Positions 1-6,707 of a stretch of 14,692 nucleotides of DNA are shown piece by piece; the stretch's first letter is position 1; every line of letters begins with the position of its first letter. The notes below the pieces were generated by a model that saw nothing but the letters and a program-made list of their open reading frames with translations, had not been told where the DNA came from and made no database searches. The position numbers and the translations under genes were made by a program. Where the stretch lies: positions 1 to 14,692 of the forward strand of contig CAYGWM010000104.1 in NCBI GenBank assembly GCA_964353555.1, read 5' to 3'. The stretch comes from PR03 sp964353555 (lineage in GTDB: Bacteria > Myxococcota_A > UBA9160 > PR03).

Positions 1-75
<75 letters not shown>

Positions 76-88
76 ACAAAGCGCCGGC

Positions 89-116
89 AGGGTAGGGCGG
101 GGCGTCGGGCTGTCAA
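89..116 (-). promoter_or_regulatory. Sigma-70-type promoter of the initiator tRNA
   Basis: On the minus strand a perfect -35 hexamer TTGACA (116-111) is followed after 16 bp by TACCCT (94-89) as the -10. The -10 ends 13 bp before the tRNA 5' end, which would give a leader of only about 7 nt. The position immediately before a stable-RNA gene makes a real promoter likely. The GC-rich discriminator between the -10 and the gene would fit stringent control of stable RNA, but that is inference. Confidence 0.7.
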
Positions 117-212
117 CGGCGTCGCTTTTGTCGAAACGAGCGCGGCGCGCTGCTTTGCTAGCGCGACTGCTCGTGCATTGCGCAGTGCTTGCGCTCCGCG
201 TGCGCGGCGCGC

Positions 213-250
213 GGTGACGCAATTCGTCACCAGGTGCCAAAATTCGTCAC
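213..250. promoter_or_regulatory. Operator-like dyad plus repeated half-site
   Basis: A perfect inverted repeat, GGTGACG-caatt-CGTCACC, occupies 213-231. The ten bases AATTCGTCAC from its right arm (221-230) recur exactly at 241-250, a 20-bp period or about two helical turns. The cluster sits 37 bp or more upstream of the DUF4124 gene in a 208-bp gap that otherwise holds only the tRNA promoter. It is richer in A/T than its surroundings. This arrangement suits binding of a dimeric regulator, but I cannot name the factor. No T-run follows, so it does not look like a terminator. Confidence 0.5.
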
Positions 251-286
251 TCCCAAGTCAGAGAACCCTGATGTGGAGGACGGATG

Positions 287-946
287 ATGTCGCGGAAGTT
301 CACGCTGTTGCTGTCTTCGGTCTTCGCGTTCGGCGCTGCGAGCGCGCCGGTGCAGGCCGAGCAGCTCTATCGCTGGGAGTCTGCCGACGGGACGGTGTCG
401 TTCACCGACGACGCCAAGCGCGTTCCCGAGCGCTATCGCGGTGCGACCGAGCAGATCGACACGAACGCGCTCGCGGGCTATGGCCGCTACACGCCGACCG
501 ACGCCGCTGCGAGTCAGGAGTACACAAAGCGCCTCGCCGAGCGACTCGACATGCTGCGCGAAGCGAATCGAGCGGACGAAGAACGCGCTGCGCTCACGGA
601 GCGCGAGACGGTGGACGCGCCGAGGCGGATCGTGCGAGCAACGAAGCCACACTACATCGAAAGGCGACGTGCCTACCTGCAGCCGGACGGCTCGATCCGC
701 TATCGCTACACCCGCCATCAAGACTCTTCTTCTTCGGGGAATGCCTACGATGGGCAGTCGCTGCCGGTCGATCCGAACGACCCGAACCCGGTCGTGACGG
801 AGCAGAAGAAGGTGCGTGTACCGGGCCAACCGATCACGCAGACGATCACCGTGACGCGCCAGGGCGACCGCGTGCTGAGCGTGGAGAAGCCGGCCAGCAA
901 CTATCACACGCTCGACTTCGGCGAGATGTCGGACTACGACAACTAG
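287..946 (+). CDS. Exported DUF4124 domain protein
   Basis: Predicted 219 aa exported protein of unknown function. Residues 1-24 form a signal peptide with a basic start (SRK), a hydrophobic core and a VQA|E signal-peptidase site. Right after it, residues about 25-58 (LYRWESADGTVSFTDD and following) match the DUF4124 pattern: an aromatic-W segment, 'DG-x-V-x-F/Y-T/S-D' and a Pro-Arg-Tyr stretch. Residues about 75-120 are charged and probably helical. The C-terminal half is Asp/Asn/Pro-rich and low in complexity, without a recognised domain. The start is a tandem ATGATG (284 and 287); GGAGGA at 275-280 favours the second ATG (6-nt spacing rather than 3). The dyad at 213-250 lies upstream and a hairpin at 976-1020 downstream. 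It is probably a single-gene unit acting in the periplasm or outer envelope. The domain call is solid; no role is known. Confidence 0.85.
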   Translation: MSRKFTLLLSSVFAFGAASAPVQAEQLYRWESADGTVSFTDDAKRVPERYRGATEQIDTNALAGYGRYTPTDAAASQEYTKRLAERLDMLREANRADEERAALTERETVDAPRRIVRATKPHYIERRRAYLQPDGSIRYRYTRHQDSSSSGNAYDGQSLPVDPNDPNPVVTEQKKVRVPGQPITQTITVTRQGDRVLSVEKPASNYHTLDFGEMSDYDN

Positions 947-975
947 CCAGTGGTCGTTCGGTCGAGTCGACGGAA

Positions 976-1020
976 GGGAGCGGGCGCGGCCCCCCTCAGA
1001 AACGCGCCCGCCCCGCTCCC
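976..1020. terminator. Hairpin between convergent genes, probable bidirectional terminator
   Basis: GGGAGCGG (976-983) pairs with CCGCTCCC (1013-1020), and GCGCG (984-988) pairs with CGCGC (1003-1007). This gives a 13-bp GC stem with a 5-nt bulge and a 14-nt loop. It lies between the stops of the DUF4124 gene (946) and the convergent gene ending at 1046. There is no real T-tract on either side, so intrinsic termination is plausible but not assured. Confidence 0.5.
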
Positions 1021-1045
1021 GTCTCCCCCCAGCCCCGATCTCGAG

Positions 1046-1534
1046 CTAGTCCGACGCGCGTTCTGCGTCCGACGCGCCCTCGATCTCGACCTCGTCGTTC
1101 GCGCCGTCGTCGGCGCTCGCCGCCGGCACGGCTGCCTCGGCGGCCGCCTCGTACGGTTCGAGCAGGCCGGGCGCGATACCCGCGCGCCGTGCGTCCTCGA
1201 GAACGTCGGGCAGCGCCCGTAGCGCCGCTTCGTACTCGGTGCGCGTGTTCTTCAGGTCATCGAGGTACTTCGCCTTGGCGTCGCCACGCGGGTAGCGCCG
1301 CGCGGCACCGCGGCCCTTTGCGTTCTCGAGTTCGTCGAGTTGTCGCTGGGCGACTTCGAGTCGCAGCTTCGCGTCGTCGAGCTTCTTCACCCAGCCGGAG
1401 ATCTCGGCGTCGGTTTCCTTGCTTTCGCTGGCTGCGGCCGTTGCCGGAGCGTCGGTCGTCCCGGCGACCGCGCGGGAGGGCAGCGTGAGCGCGGCGAGCG
1501 CGCAGAACGAGAACGTCAGAAGCAGCGACTTCAT
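1046..1534 (-). CDS. Exported coiled-coil protein of unknown function
   Basis: Predicted 162 aa. Residues 1-24 are a typical signal peptide (MKSLLLTFSF and onward, AVA|G cleavage). The mature protein starts with an Ala/Thr/Ser/Glu-rich stretch. At residues about 40-110 it is a strongly charged, heptad-like helical segment ('KKLDDAKLRLEVAQRQLDELENAK' and following). The C-terminus is Ala/Glu/Asp-rich. I do not recognise a family. The start is ATG at 1534, preceded by GGAGGAA at 8-9 nt; a longer in-frame reading to 1819 runs antisense-frame through the upstream regulator and has no signal sequence. Its ATG overlaps the regulator's TGA (ATGA), making it the third cistron of a coupled operon. It is likely periplasmic or envelope-associated. 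Its role can only be guessed from the company of a PilZ response regulator. Confidence 0.8.
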   Translation of the reverse strand: MKSLLLTFSFCALAALTLPSRAVAGTTDAPATAAASESKETDAEISGWVKKLDDAKLRLEVAQRQLDELENAKGRGAARRYPRGDAKAKYLDDLKNTRTEYEAALRALPDVLEDARRAGIAPGLLEPYEAAAEAAVPAASADDGANDEVEIEGASDAERASD

Positions 1535-2289
1535 CGGGCAGATTCCTCCATCTTCGAGCGTCGATGCGGTGTGCGTTCCTCGATCCACTCGGTGAGCGCA
1601 CGCGCCGTGAAGCCGTCGAGCGCGAGGAATCGCAATCCCATGCCGGGCAGCTCTCCGTGCGGACGCTCGCGGGTCCACATCACCTGTGCGGTGGAGGCGA
1701 CGAGCGCCTCGCTCTCGGGCAGGCGCATCGTCAGCTCCACTTCGACCGGAGGCGCGACGATGCGGCGCGATTGAACGAAGATCCCGCCGCGGGAGAGATT
1801 GCGAGCGAAGCCGTTCCACGCTTCGCGACGGTGGCGCATCTGGATCGGCACCGAGATCGCGATGCGTGGCAAACCGCGGGGTGCTTCGGAGAGAAGCCGG
1901 CGTGCGCAGTCGAGCAGCGCGACGCGATCGATCGGTTTGGGCAACACGTCGTCGGCGCCGGCGCGCACGGCACGTTCGCGCTCATCCGCGTCGCCAGTGG
2001 CGGCGAGCAACACGATGCGCGGGGCGCCGAGCAGCGGGTCCTGCTTCAGCAGCCGGCAAAGCGTGGCGCCATCGATGCCGGGCATGTTTGCGTCCGCAAC
2101 GATCAGGTCCGGCTGTTCGAGACGCGCGACGGCGAGCGCCTCCTCGCCGCTCGCAGCGGTGATCACGCGACCTGCGCGCGCCAGGAAGAGCGCGCCGAGT
2201 TCGCGCAGCAGCGGGGCGTCGTCGACGATCAGAATGGTGCGGCGCGGCCGGACGAGCGCCTCGCTCTCGATGGCGAGGCCTGCACTCAC
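1531..2289 (-). CDS. Response regulator: receiver domain fused to PilZ domain
   Basis: Predicted 252 aa cytoplasmic regulator. Residues about 18-133 are a CheY-like receiver: acidic pair D23/D24, phospho-acceptor D66 in 'DLIVADANMPG', T98 at the end of beta-4, and K118 in 'LPKPI'. Residues about 138-235 are a PilZ domain with both c-di-GMP motifs, RxxxR (RGLPR) and NxSxxG (NLSRGG), and a conserved 'PGMGLRF' end. Such receiver-PilZ proteins are common in myxobacteria and other deltaproteobacteria; they link phosphorelay input to c-di-GMP output in motility or surface behaviour. The start is the GTG at 2289, which overlaps the upstream gene's TGA (GTGA). Its own TGA overlaps the downstream ATG (ATGA). 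A longer reading to 2631 only traverses the upstream gene out of frame. No cognate histidine kinase lies in the window. Confidence 0.92.
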   Translation of the reverse strand: MSAGLAIESEALVRPRRTILIVDDAPLLRELGALFLARAGRVITAASGEEALAVARLEQPDLIVADANMPGIDGATLCRLLKQDPLLGAPRIVLLAATGDADERERAVRAGADDVLPKPIDRVALLDCARRLLSEAPRGLPRIAISVPIQMRHRREAWNGFARNLSRGGIFVQSRRIVAPPVEVELTMRLPESEALVASTAQVMWTRERPHGELPGMGLRFLALDGFTARALTEWIEERTPHRRSKMEESAR

Positions 2290-2687
2290 GGCGCGTGTTC
2301 CTGCAGCGTCGGGCGGACCGTCCAGGCGTTCTCCGCGAGTTCCCAGCGCTGTTCCTCGGAGAAGCTGATGACGACCGGCGACGAGGAGCGGTAGCCCGTG
2401 TATTCCACGAGCACGGTTGCGCTCGTCTTGGTGTTGTCGATCTGCTGGATCGCGTAGTCGGTGAAGTGGATGTCGCGCAGCGCAACGGTGCGGTCGCGGA
2501 ACGCATCGCGGGCGTCCGCTGCGACGAAGTTGCGGGCGCGGTTGAAGTCGGTGAATCGCATCAGATTCGTGTACCGCTTCTGGGATTCGTGGAACATCGT
2601 GTTCTGATCGGACAGGCTGGCGCAGCCCCATGAGCTGGCGGCGACGGCGCCTCCGAGAACGAGCATCGCAAAGCGACGGATCTGCAT
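2286..2687 (-). CDS. Probable small lipoprotein, unknown function
   Basis: Predicted 133 aa. The N-terminus (MQIRRF, hydrophobic stretch, SSWGC) looks like a lipoprotein signal with the lipidated cysteine at C22. The lipobox is atypical (Ser at -3 and Trp at -2), so plain export is an alternative. The mature part, about 110 residues, has mixed alpha/beta character with alternating hydrophobic strands ('TSATVLVEYTGY', 'PVVISFSEEQRWEL') ending in 'ENAWTVRP'; this resembles small NTF2-like or antiparallel-sheet lipoproteins, but I cannot assign a family. The start ATG is preceded by GGAGGTG with good spacing. It is the first gene of a three-gene operon and shares a GTGA overlap with the receiver-PilZ regulator. 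It would sit in the envelope, while the regulator acts in the cytoplasm. Confidence 0.82.
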   Translation of the reverse strand: MQIRRFAMLVLGGAVAASSWGCASLSDQNTMFHESQKRYTNLMRFTDFNRARNFVAADARDAFRDRTVALRDIHFTDYAIQQIDNTKTSATVLVEYTGYRSSSPVVISFSEEQRWELAENAWTVRPTLQEHAP

Positions 2688-2744
2688 GCGGCCACCTCCA
2701 GGCGGAAGGACGTTTCCACCGTCCGCGCTATCGGTGCCCCCGCG

Positions 2745-2781
2745 TCTCGGGTTGAGCGCGGGCGCGAGGTCAGACCCGAGA
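2745..2781. repeat. Inverted repeat in divergent intergenic region
   Basis: TCTCGGGT (2745-2752) and ACCCGAGA (2774-2781) are exact reverse complements separated by 21 bp. They lie in the 140-bp gap between the divergent lipoprotein-regulator operon and the ROK kinase gene. A second, weaker pair, GGACG/CGTCC, lies near 2708-2723. They could be operator sites for either promoter or chance in GC-rich DNA. I see no convincing -35/-10 pair in this gap. Confidence 0.35.
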
Positions 2782-2827
2782 GCTGCCGGCGAAGCGCGCT
2801 AGGGTTGCGCGCCGCTGGAGGATTTTG

Positions 2828-3790
2828 GTGGGCTTGCTGCTCGGAATCGACGTCGGCGGGACGAAGGTGGCCTTCGCGATCGGCGATCCAGCCGGCAATC
2901 TGCTCGCTTCGCAGCGGCGCCCGACGTCGCCGTCCGGGCGCGGCGCAATCGACGTCGCGGCGATGATCGAGGATCTGCGCCGTCTCGTCCGCGAGACGGG
3001 TGCGTCGCTGCGCGACGTCGACGCGATCGGCGTCTCGGTGCCGAGCCCGCTCGATCCCGCCCGCGGCGTCGTGCTGAACCCGCCGAATCTGCCCGGATGG
3101 CACGAGGTGCCGGTGCGCGACCTGCTGCAGCGGGCATTCGGCGTGCCCGTGTTCGTCGAGAACGACGCCAACGCGGCAGCGCTCGCCGAATGGCATTTCG
3201 GTGCCGCGCGCGGCTTCGATCACGTCGTCTACCTGACGATGTCCACCGGTGTCGGCGGCGGACTGATCCTCGGCGGCCGCCTCTACCGTGGCGTCCTCGC
3301 GAGCGCGGGCGAATTCGGGCACGCACCGGTCGAATGGGACGGCGAGCCGTGTTCGTGCGGGCAGCGCGGTTGTCTCGAGGCGTACGTCGGGGGCGGGGCA
3401 TGGACACGACGCCTGCGACAGATCGCGCCGCCGGGCAGCCATGCGACGCAACTCGCCGGGTCGCGCGACGCGCTGAAGCCCGAGCACGTCGTCGAAGCCG
3501 CACGCGCAGGCGACGCGTTCGCGCTCGCGGAACTCGCGCGCTGGAATCACTACGTCGCGCGCGGGATCGTCTGGATCGTGATGGGACTCGCGCCGCAGGC
3601 CGTGGTGCTCGGTACGATCGCCGTGGCGGCAGGCGAGGAACTCGCGCTCGGACCGATTCGCGAGCAGGTGCGTGCCCGTGTGTGGCCTTTCCTCAGCGAG
3701 AGTCTGCAGATCCTGCCCGCGGCGCTCGGCGCGACGCTTCCGTACCGCGCCGCACTCGGTGTCGCGCTCGAAGGTCTGCGCGTCGGCTAA
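2828..3790 (+). CDS. ROK-family sugar kinase (glucokinase-like)
   Basis: Predicted 320 aa cytoplasmic enzyme, the usual length for ROK kinases. The N-terminal phosphate-binding loop is GIDVGGTK (residues 6-13). The sugar-binding and catalytic segment 'ENDANAAALAEW' carries the probable base D113. A glycine-rich ATP loop 'STGVGGG' follows. The ROK zinc signature is complete: H165 in 'GEFGHAPVE' and C175, C177, C182 in 'CSCGQRGCLEAY'. There is no DNA-binding helix-turn-helix at the N-terminus, so it is an enzyme, not a ROK repressor. It should phosphorylate a hexose with ATP, most often glucose; N-acetyl-hexosamine or fructose cannot be excluded by eye. The GTG at 2828 is preferred because GGAGGA (2817-2822) lies 5 nt ahead; a TTG at 2825 would be too close. 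Its TAA overlaps the stop of the convergent chemoreceptor gene, leaving no room for a terminator between them. Confidence 0.93.
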   Translation: MGLLLGIDVGGTKVAFAIGDPAGNLLASQRRPTSPSGRGAIDVAAMIEDLRRLVRETGASLRDVDAIGVSVPSPLDPARGVVLNPPNLPGWHEVPVRDLLQRAFGVPVFVENDANAAALAEWHFGAARGFDHVVYLTMSTGVGGGLILGGRLYRGVLASAGEFGHAPVEWDGEPCSCGQRGCLEAYVGGGAWTRRLRQIAPPGSHATQLAGSRDALKPEHVVEAARAGDAFALAELARWNHYVARGIVWIVMGLAPQAVVLGTIAVAAGEELALGPIREQVRARVWPFLSESLQILPAALGATLPYRAALGVALEGLRVG

Positions 3791-5484
3791 CTCTGCTTCA
3801 CGTAACTGAGGGTCGCGGCCAGTTCGCCCGCTTCGCGGCGCAGTTCGGCGACCAGCGTGTGCAGCGCAGGCAGGCACGCGGTCGTCTTGCGGTTGACGTC
3901 GAGAATGTGCGATGCCGTCGTCGAGACCTGATCGCTCGCGCGGCTGTGGGCGGCGGTGTTCTCCTGGAAGGCACGGATCATCTCGGTGATCGAGGCGATG
4001 TTGTCGCGCACGAAGCGGCCGCTCTGGCGCTGCTCTTCGGTGGAGCGATGCACCTGACGGCAGAGTTCGAGCGCCGCTTCGGCATTGCGTTGCAGGTTCT
4101 CGCCCGCACGGCGCTGTTCGCCGAGTGCGCCCGACATCTGCTGCACCATCGCCGACGTCCGCTGGGCCGCCTCGGCGACGTGCGCCGAATTGCGCGACTG
4201 CTCGGTGGCCGCGCGCGCAATCTCCGCCACGCGCTCGCTCGCTTCGTGGGCCGAAGTGCGAATCGCCGATAGCGCCGATCCCGCGCGACGCGAGCGCTCG
4301 ACGCCACTCTCGACCGCGTGGATCCCGCTCCCCATCGCCTGCACCGCGTTGCGCGATTCGTCCTGCACCGCGTTGATCAAGCGGCCGATTTCCTGCGTGG
4401 CGCCCTTGGTGCGCTGCGCGAGCGTCTTTACGTGGTTCGCCACCACGGCGAATGCCTTGCCCTGCTCGCCGGCCTGCGCGGCGATGATCGCAGCGTTCAG
4501 CGACAGCAGATTCGTCTCTTCGTTGATGCCGCCGATCACCGTCAGGATCTCGCCAATCTCGGCGATCCGCTCGGCAAGCTTCTCGAGCACGTCGCGCGCG
4601 TCGCGCGTCAACGAGCGAATCGTCTCGATGCCGTCGATCGTCGCGGACACCGCCGAGGAGCCATCCTCGGCTTCCTGGCTGACGCGGTCGGTCAGCACGG
4701 CTGCCTCGCGCACATGCTCGCCCACCTGCTGGATCGCGCGGTCCATCTGCGTGATCGCCGCGGCCGACTCTTCTGCCATCGCCTCGACGGCGTCGGCGCT
4801 CTCGGAGATCTGCCGCATGCTCGCGCTGATCTGGTGGATCGACGCGGTGGAGGAATCCACCGAGCCGTGCAGTTCGCCGACGCTGCGCGCCACTTCATCG
4901 ATCGACGAGCCCATCTGCAGGATCGACGAGGAAGCCTCTTCCGTGACGGTCGAAAGACTCTCGACCTCGCGGTTGATGCCGCGGATCGACGAGTTGATGT
5001 CGGCCATCAGCGACGCGGTTTCCTCGACCGCCGCCTCCTGCGTGTCCGACGCCTGCTCGATCTGTGCGATCCCGTGTTGGAAGCGCTCGGGCAACTGCGA
5101 CATCCGCTCACTGGTCTCGCCGAGGCGGCTTGCGACTCCGCCGAAGGACTCCGCGATGCGATTGGCGAGCGTGCCCACCGGCGCGAGCGCGCCCATGCGG
5201 GCGGTATCGACGCGCGCCGCGACGTCGCCGTCGGCGAGTCGTGCGAGCGTACGCAGCGCCGCGTTGAGCGGGGCGAGCGCGCGTTGCAGCAGCAGCATCA
5301 GTCCGGCCGCACCGAACAGCGCAGCCGCGGCGGCAAAGCCGCCCGCGAGCGCCGCATCGCCGGTCGCGCGCGCGATCGCAACGGCGCCGCCCCCGGCGGC
5401 TCCGAGTACGGCCGCAGCCGCGAGCGCAACGCGCCAGCGGAAGAAGCCGAACAAGTTCCAATCGAGCGGGCCGGGCTGCGACAC
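3787..5484 (-). CDS. Methyl-accepting chemotaxis protein without a periplasmic sensor domain
   Basis: Predicted 565 aa inner-membrane chemoreceptor. Two hydrophobic helices (about 18-39 and 45-67) are separated by only a few residues, so there is no periplasmic ligand domain. A HAMP-like linker follows (about 68-115). The rest is one long Ala/Glu/Ser-rich coiled coil with the signalling hairpin 'INEETNLLSLNAA' / 'AGEQGKAFAVVANHVKTLA', which contacts CheA and CheW. Many EE/QE-type sites along the helices could be methylated by CheR. The C-terminus (LSYVKQS) has no NWETF-like CheR/CheB tether. The start is GTG at 5484 behind AGGGGGA; the longer reading to a TTG at 5517 lacks a ribosome site and would begin inside the candidate promoter. 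Signals may come from the membrane, the cytoplasm or partner proteins. No other che genes are in the window, so it is an orphan receptor. Confidence 0.93.
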   Translation of the reverse strand: MSQPGPLDWNLFGFFRWRVALAAAAVLGAAGGGAVAIARATGDAALAGGFAAAAALFGAAGLMLLLQRALAPLNAALRTLARLADGDVAARVDTARMGALAPVGTLANRIAESFGGVASRLGETSERMSQLPERFQHGIAQIEQASDTQEAAVEETASLMADINSSIRGINREVESLSTVTEEASSSILQMGSSIDEVARSVGELHGSVDSSTASIHQISASMRQISESADAVEAMAEESAAAITQMDRAIQQVGEHVREAAVLTDRVSQEAEDGSSAVSATIDGIETIRSLTRDARDVLEKLAERIAEIGEILTVIGGINEETNLLSLNAAIIAAQAGEQGKAFAVVANHVKTLAQRTKGATQEIGRLINAVQDESRNAVQAMGSGIHAVESGVERSRRAGSALSAIRTSAHEASERVAEIARAATEQSRNSAHVAEAAQRTSAMVQQMSGALGEQRRAGENLQRNAEAALELCRQVHRSTEEQRQSGRFVRDNIASITEMIRAFQENTAAHSRASDQVSTTASHILDVNRKTTACLPALHTLVAELRREAGELAATLSYVKQS

Positions 5485-5514
5485 GCGTCCCCCTTCCGGA
5501 ATGGGTCCGCTGTG

Positions 5515-5542
5515 CAATCGGCGCCGATGCCGCGCGGCTTTA
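5515..5542 (-). promoter_or_regulatory. Candidate sigma-28 (FliA-type) promoter of the chemoreceptor gene
   Basis: On the minus strand TAAAGCCG (5542-5535) is followed after 12 bp by GCCGATTG (5522-5515). The sigma-28 consensus is TAAAGTTT-N11-GCCGATAA, so the -35 core TAAAG and six of eight -10 bases match, with a spacer one base too long. Transcription would begin near 5508, about 25 nt before the GTG start and just ahead of the AGGGGGA ribosome site. Sigma-28 classically drives chemoreceptor genes, so the context supports the match. Confidence 0.45.
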
Positions 5543-5556
5543 GCCGGGCAACCCGC

Positions 5557-6699
5557 TCATGCGGTGCGCGCGGCTGTTTCGGCGACGGACCGCGCGAAGG
5601 GCGCGAAGGCGCCGGTCTCGATCGCCGCGCGCGCCTCTTCGAGCAGTCGGAGGTAGAAGCGCAGGTTGTGGATCGACGCGAGCCGCGCGCCCAGGATCTC
5701 GTTCTGCTGGATCAGGTGGCGCAGGTAGGCGCGGCTGTGTTCGCCGCAGACGGGACAATCGCAGCGCGGATCGATGGGCTCGGGATCGGAGCGGAAGCGC
5801 GCATTGCGGATGCGGAGCAAACCCTGCGATGTGAAGAGGACGCCGTGGCGACCGTTGCGCGTGGGCAGCACGCAGTCGAAGAGGTCGATGCCGGCGGCGA
5901 TACCGGCGACGAGGTCCTGCGGGCGTCCGATGCCCATCAGATAGCGAGGCCGCGCGTCGGGCAGCATTTCGTTCGCGACGCCGACCAGTTCCTCGCGGTG
6001 CGCGGCCTCTTCGCCGAGGCCGAGGCCGCCATGCGCGTAGCCGTCGAAGTCCTGCGCCGCCGTCGCTTCGGCGCTGCGGCGGCGCAAATCCGAGAACACG
6101 CCGCCCTGCACGATGCCGAACAGCGCCTGGTCGGGGCGTTTGCGTGCGCGCTGGCAGCGCGCAGCCCAGCGCAGCGTGCGTTCGAGTGTCGCTTCGGTGC
6201 TTCGCCGCGCCTCCGGATCGGCTACGTCCGTGCCGAGCCAGCCGTGCGGACGGCACTCATCGAGCACCATCGCGATGTCCGCGCCGAGCGCCTCCTGGAT
6301 CGCGACGGCGCGCTCCGGCGTGAGTTCGCGGCGCGATCCATCGCGTGTAGACGCAAAGACGACGCCTTCTTCGGTCACCACCGCGCGATCCGACAGCGAC
6401 GTCACCTGGAAGCCGCCGCTGTCGGTCAGCCACGGCCCGCGCCAGCCGCTGAAACCGTGCAGGCCACCGACGCTGGCGACGACTTCCTCGCCTGGTCGCT
6501 CGTGCAGGTGATAGGTGTTTGCGAGCACGATGCGGGCGCCGATCGCGCGCAGCGAGGCGGCCTCGATGCCACGCACCGCGCCGTAGGTCGCGACCGGCAT
6601 GAAGGCCGGCGTCGGGACGTCACCATGAGGCGTCGTCAACGTCCCGGCGCGGGCTGCGCCGTCGCGGGCGTGGATCGCGAACCCGAAACCGCCGCGCAT
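5557..6699 (-). CDS. tgt: tRNA-guanine transglycosylase (queuine tRNA-ribosyltransferase)
   Basis: Predicted 380 aa, normal for bacterial Tgt. It exchanges guanine-34 of tRNAs with GUN anticodons for the queuosine precursor preQ1. Visible hallmarks are acid/base D93 in 'TDSGGFQ', the substrate loop 'FGIVQGG', nucleophile D275 in 'LFDCVLPTRNGRHG', and the zinc site C313, C315, C318, H344. These correspond to E. coli D264 and C302/C304/C307/H333 with a constant offset of 11. Start is ATG at 6699, 8 nt after the queA stop, with only a weak ribosome site (GAGTGAG) lying across that stop, so coupling to queA is likely. The reading frame stays open upstream to 7866, but that part is a shadow of queA in another frame, not a fused domain. 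The usual downstream yajC-secD-secF genes are absent here. Confidence 0.98.
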   Translation of the reverse strand: MRGGFGFAIHARDGAARAGTLTTPHGDVPTPAFMPVATYGAVRGIEAASLRAIGARIVLANTYHLHERPGEEVVASVGGLHGFSGWRGPWLTDSGGFQVTSLSDRAVVTEEGVVFASTRDGSRRELTPERAVAIQEALGADIAMVLDECRPHGWLGTDVADPEARRSTEATLERTLRWAARCQRARKRPDQALFGIVQGGVFSDLRRRSAEATAAQDFDGYAHGGLGLGEEAAHREELVGVANEMLPDARPRYLMGIGRPQDLVAGIAAGIDLFDCVLPTRNGRHGVLFTSQGLLRIRNARFRSDPEPIDPRCDCPVCGEHSRAYLRHLIQQNEILGARLASIHNLRFYLRLLEEARAAIETGAFAPFARSVAETAARTA

Positions 6700-6707
6700 G
6701 GCAGAGC

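Noticed and set aside
178..1488. 436-aa plus-strand frame across the DUF4124 gene and the downstream convergent gene
   Set aside because: It overlaps the DUF4124 gene in another frame, then runs antisense to the exported coiled-coil gene, and has low-complexity Arg-rich composition.
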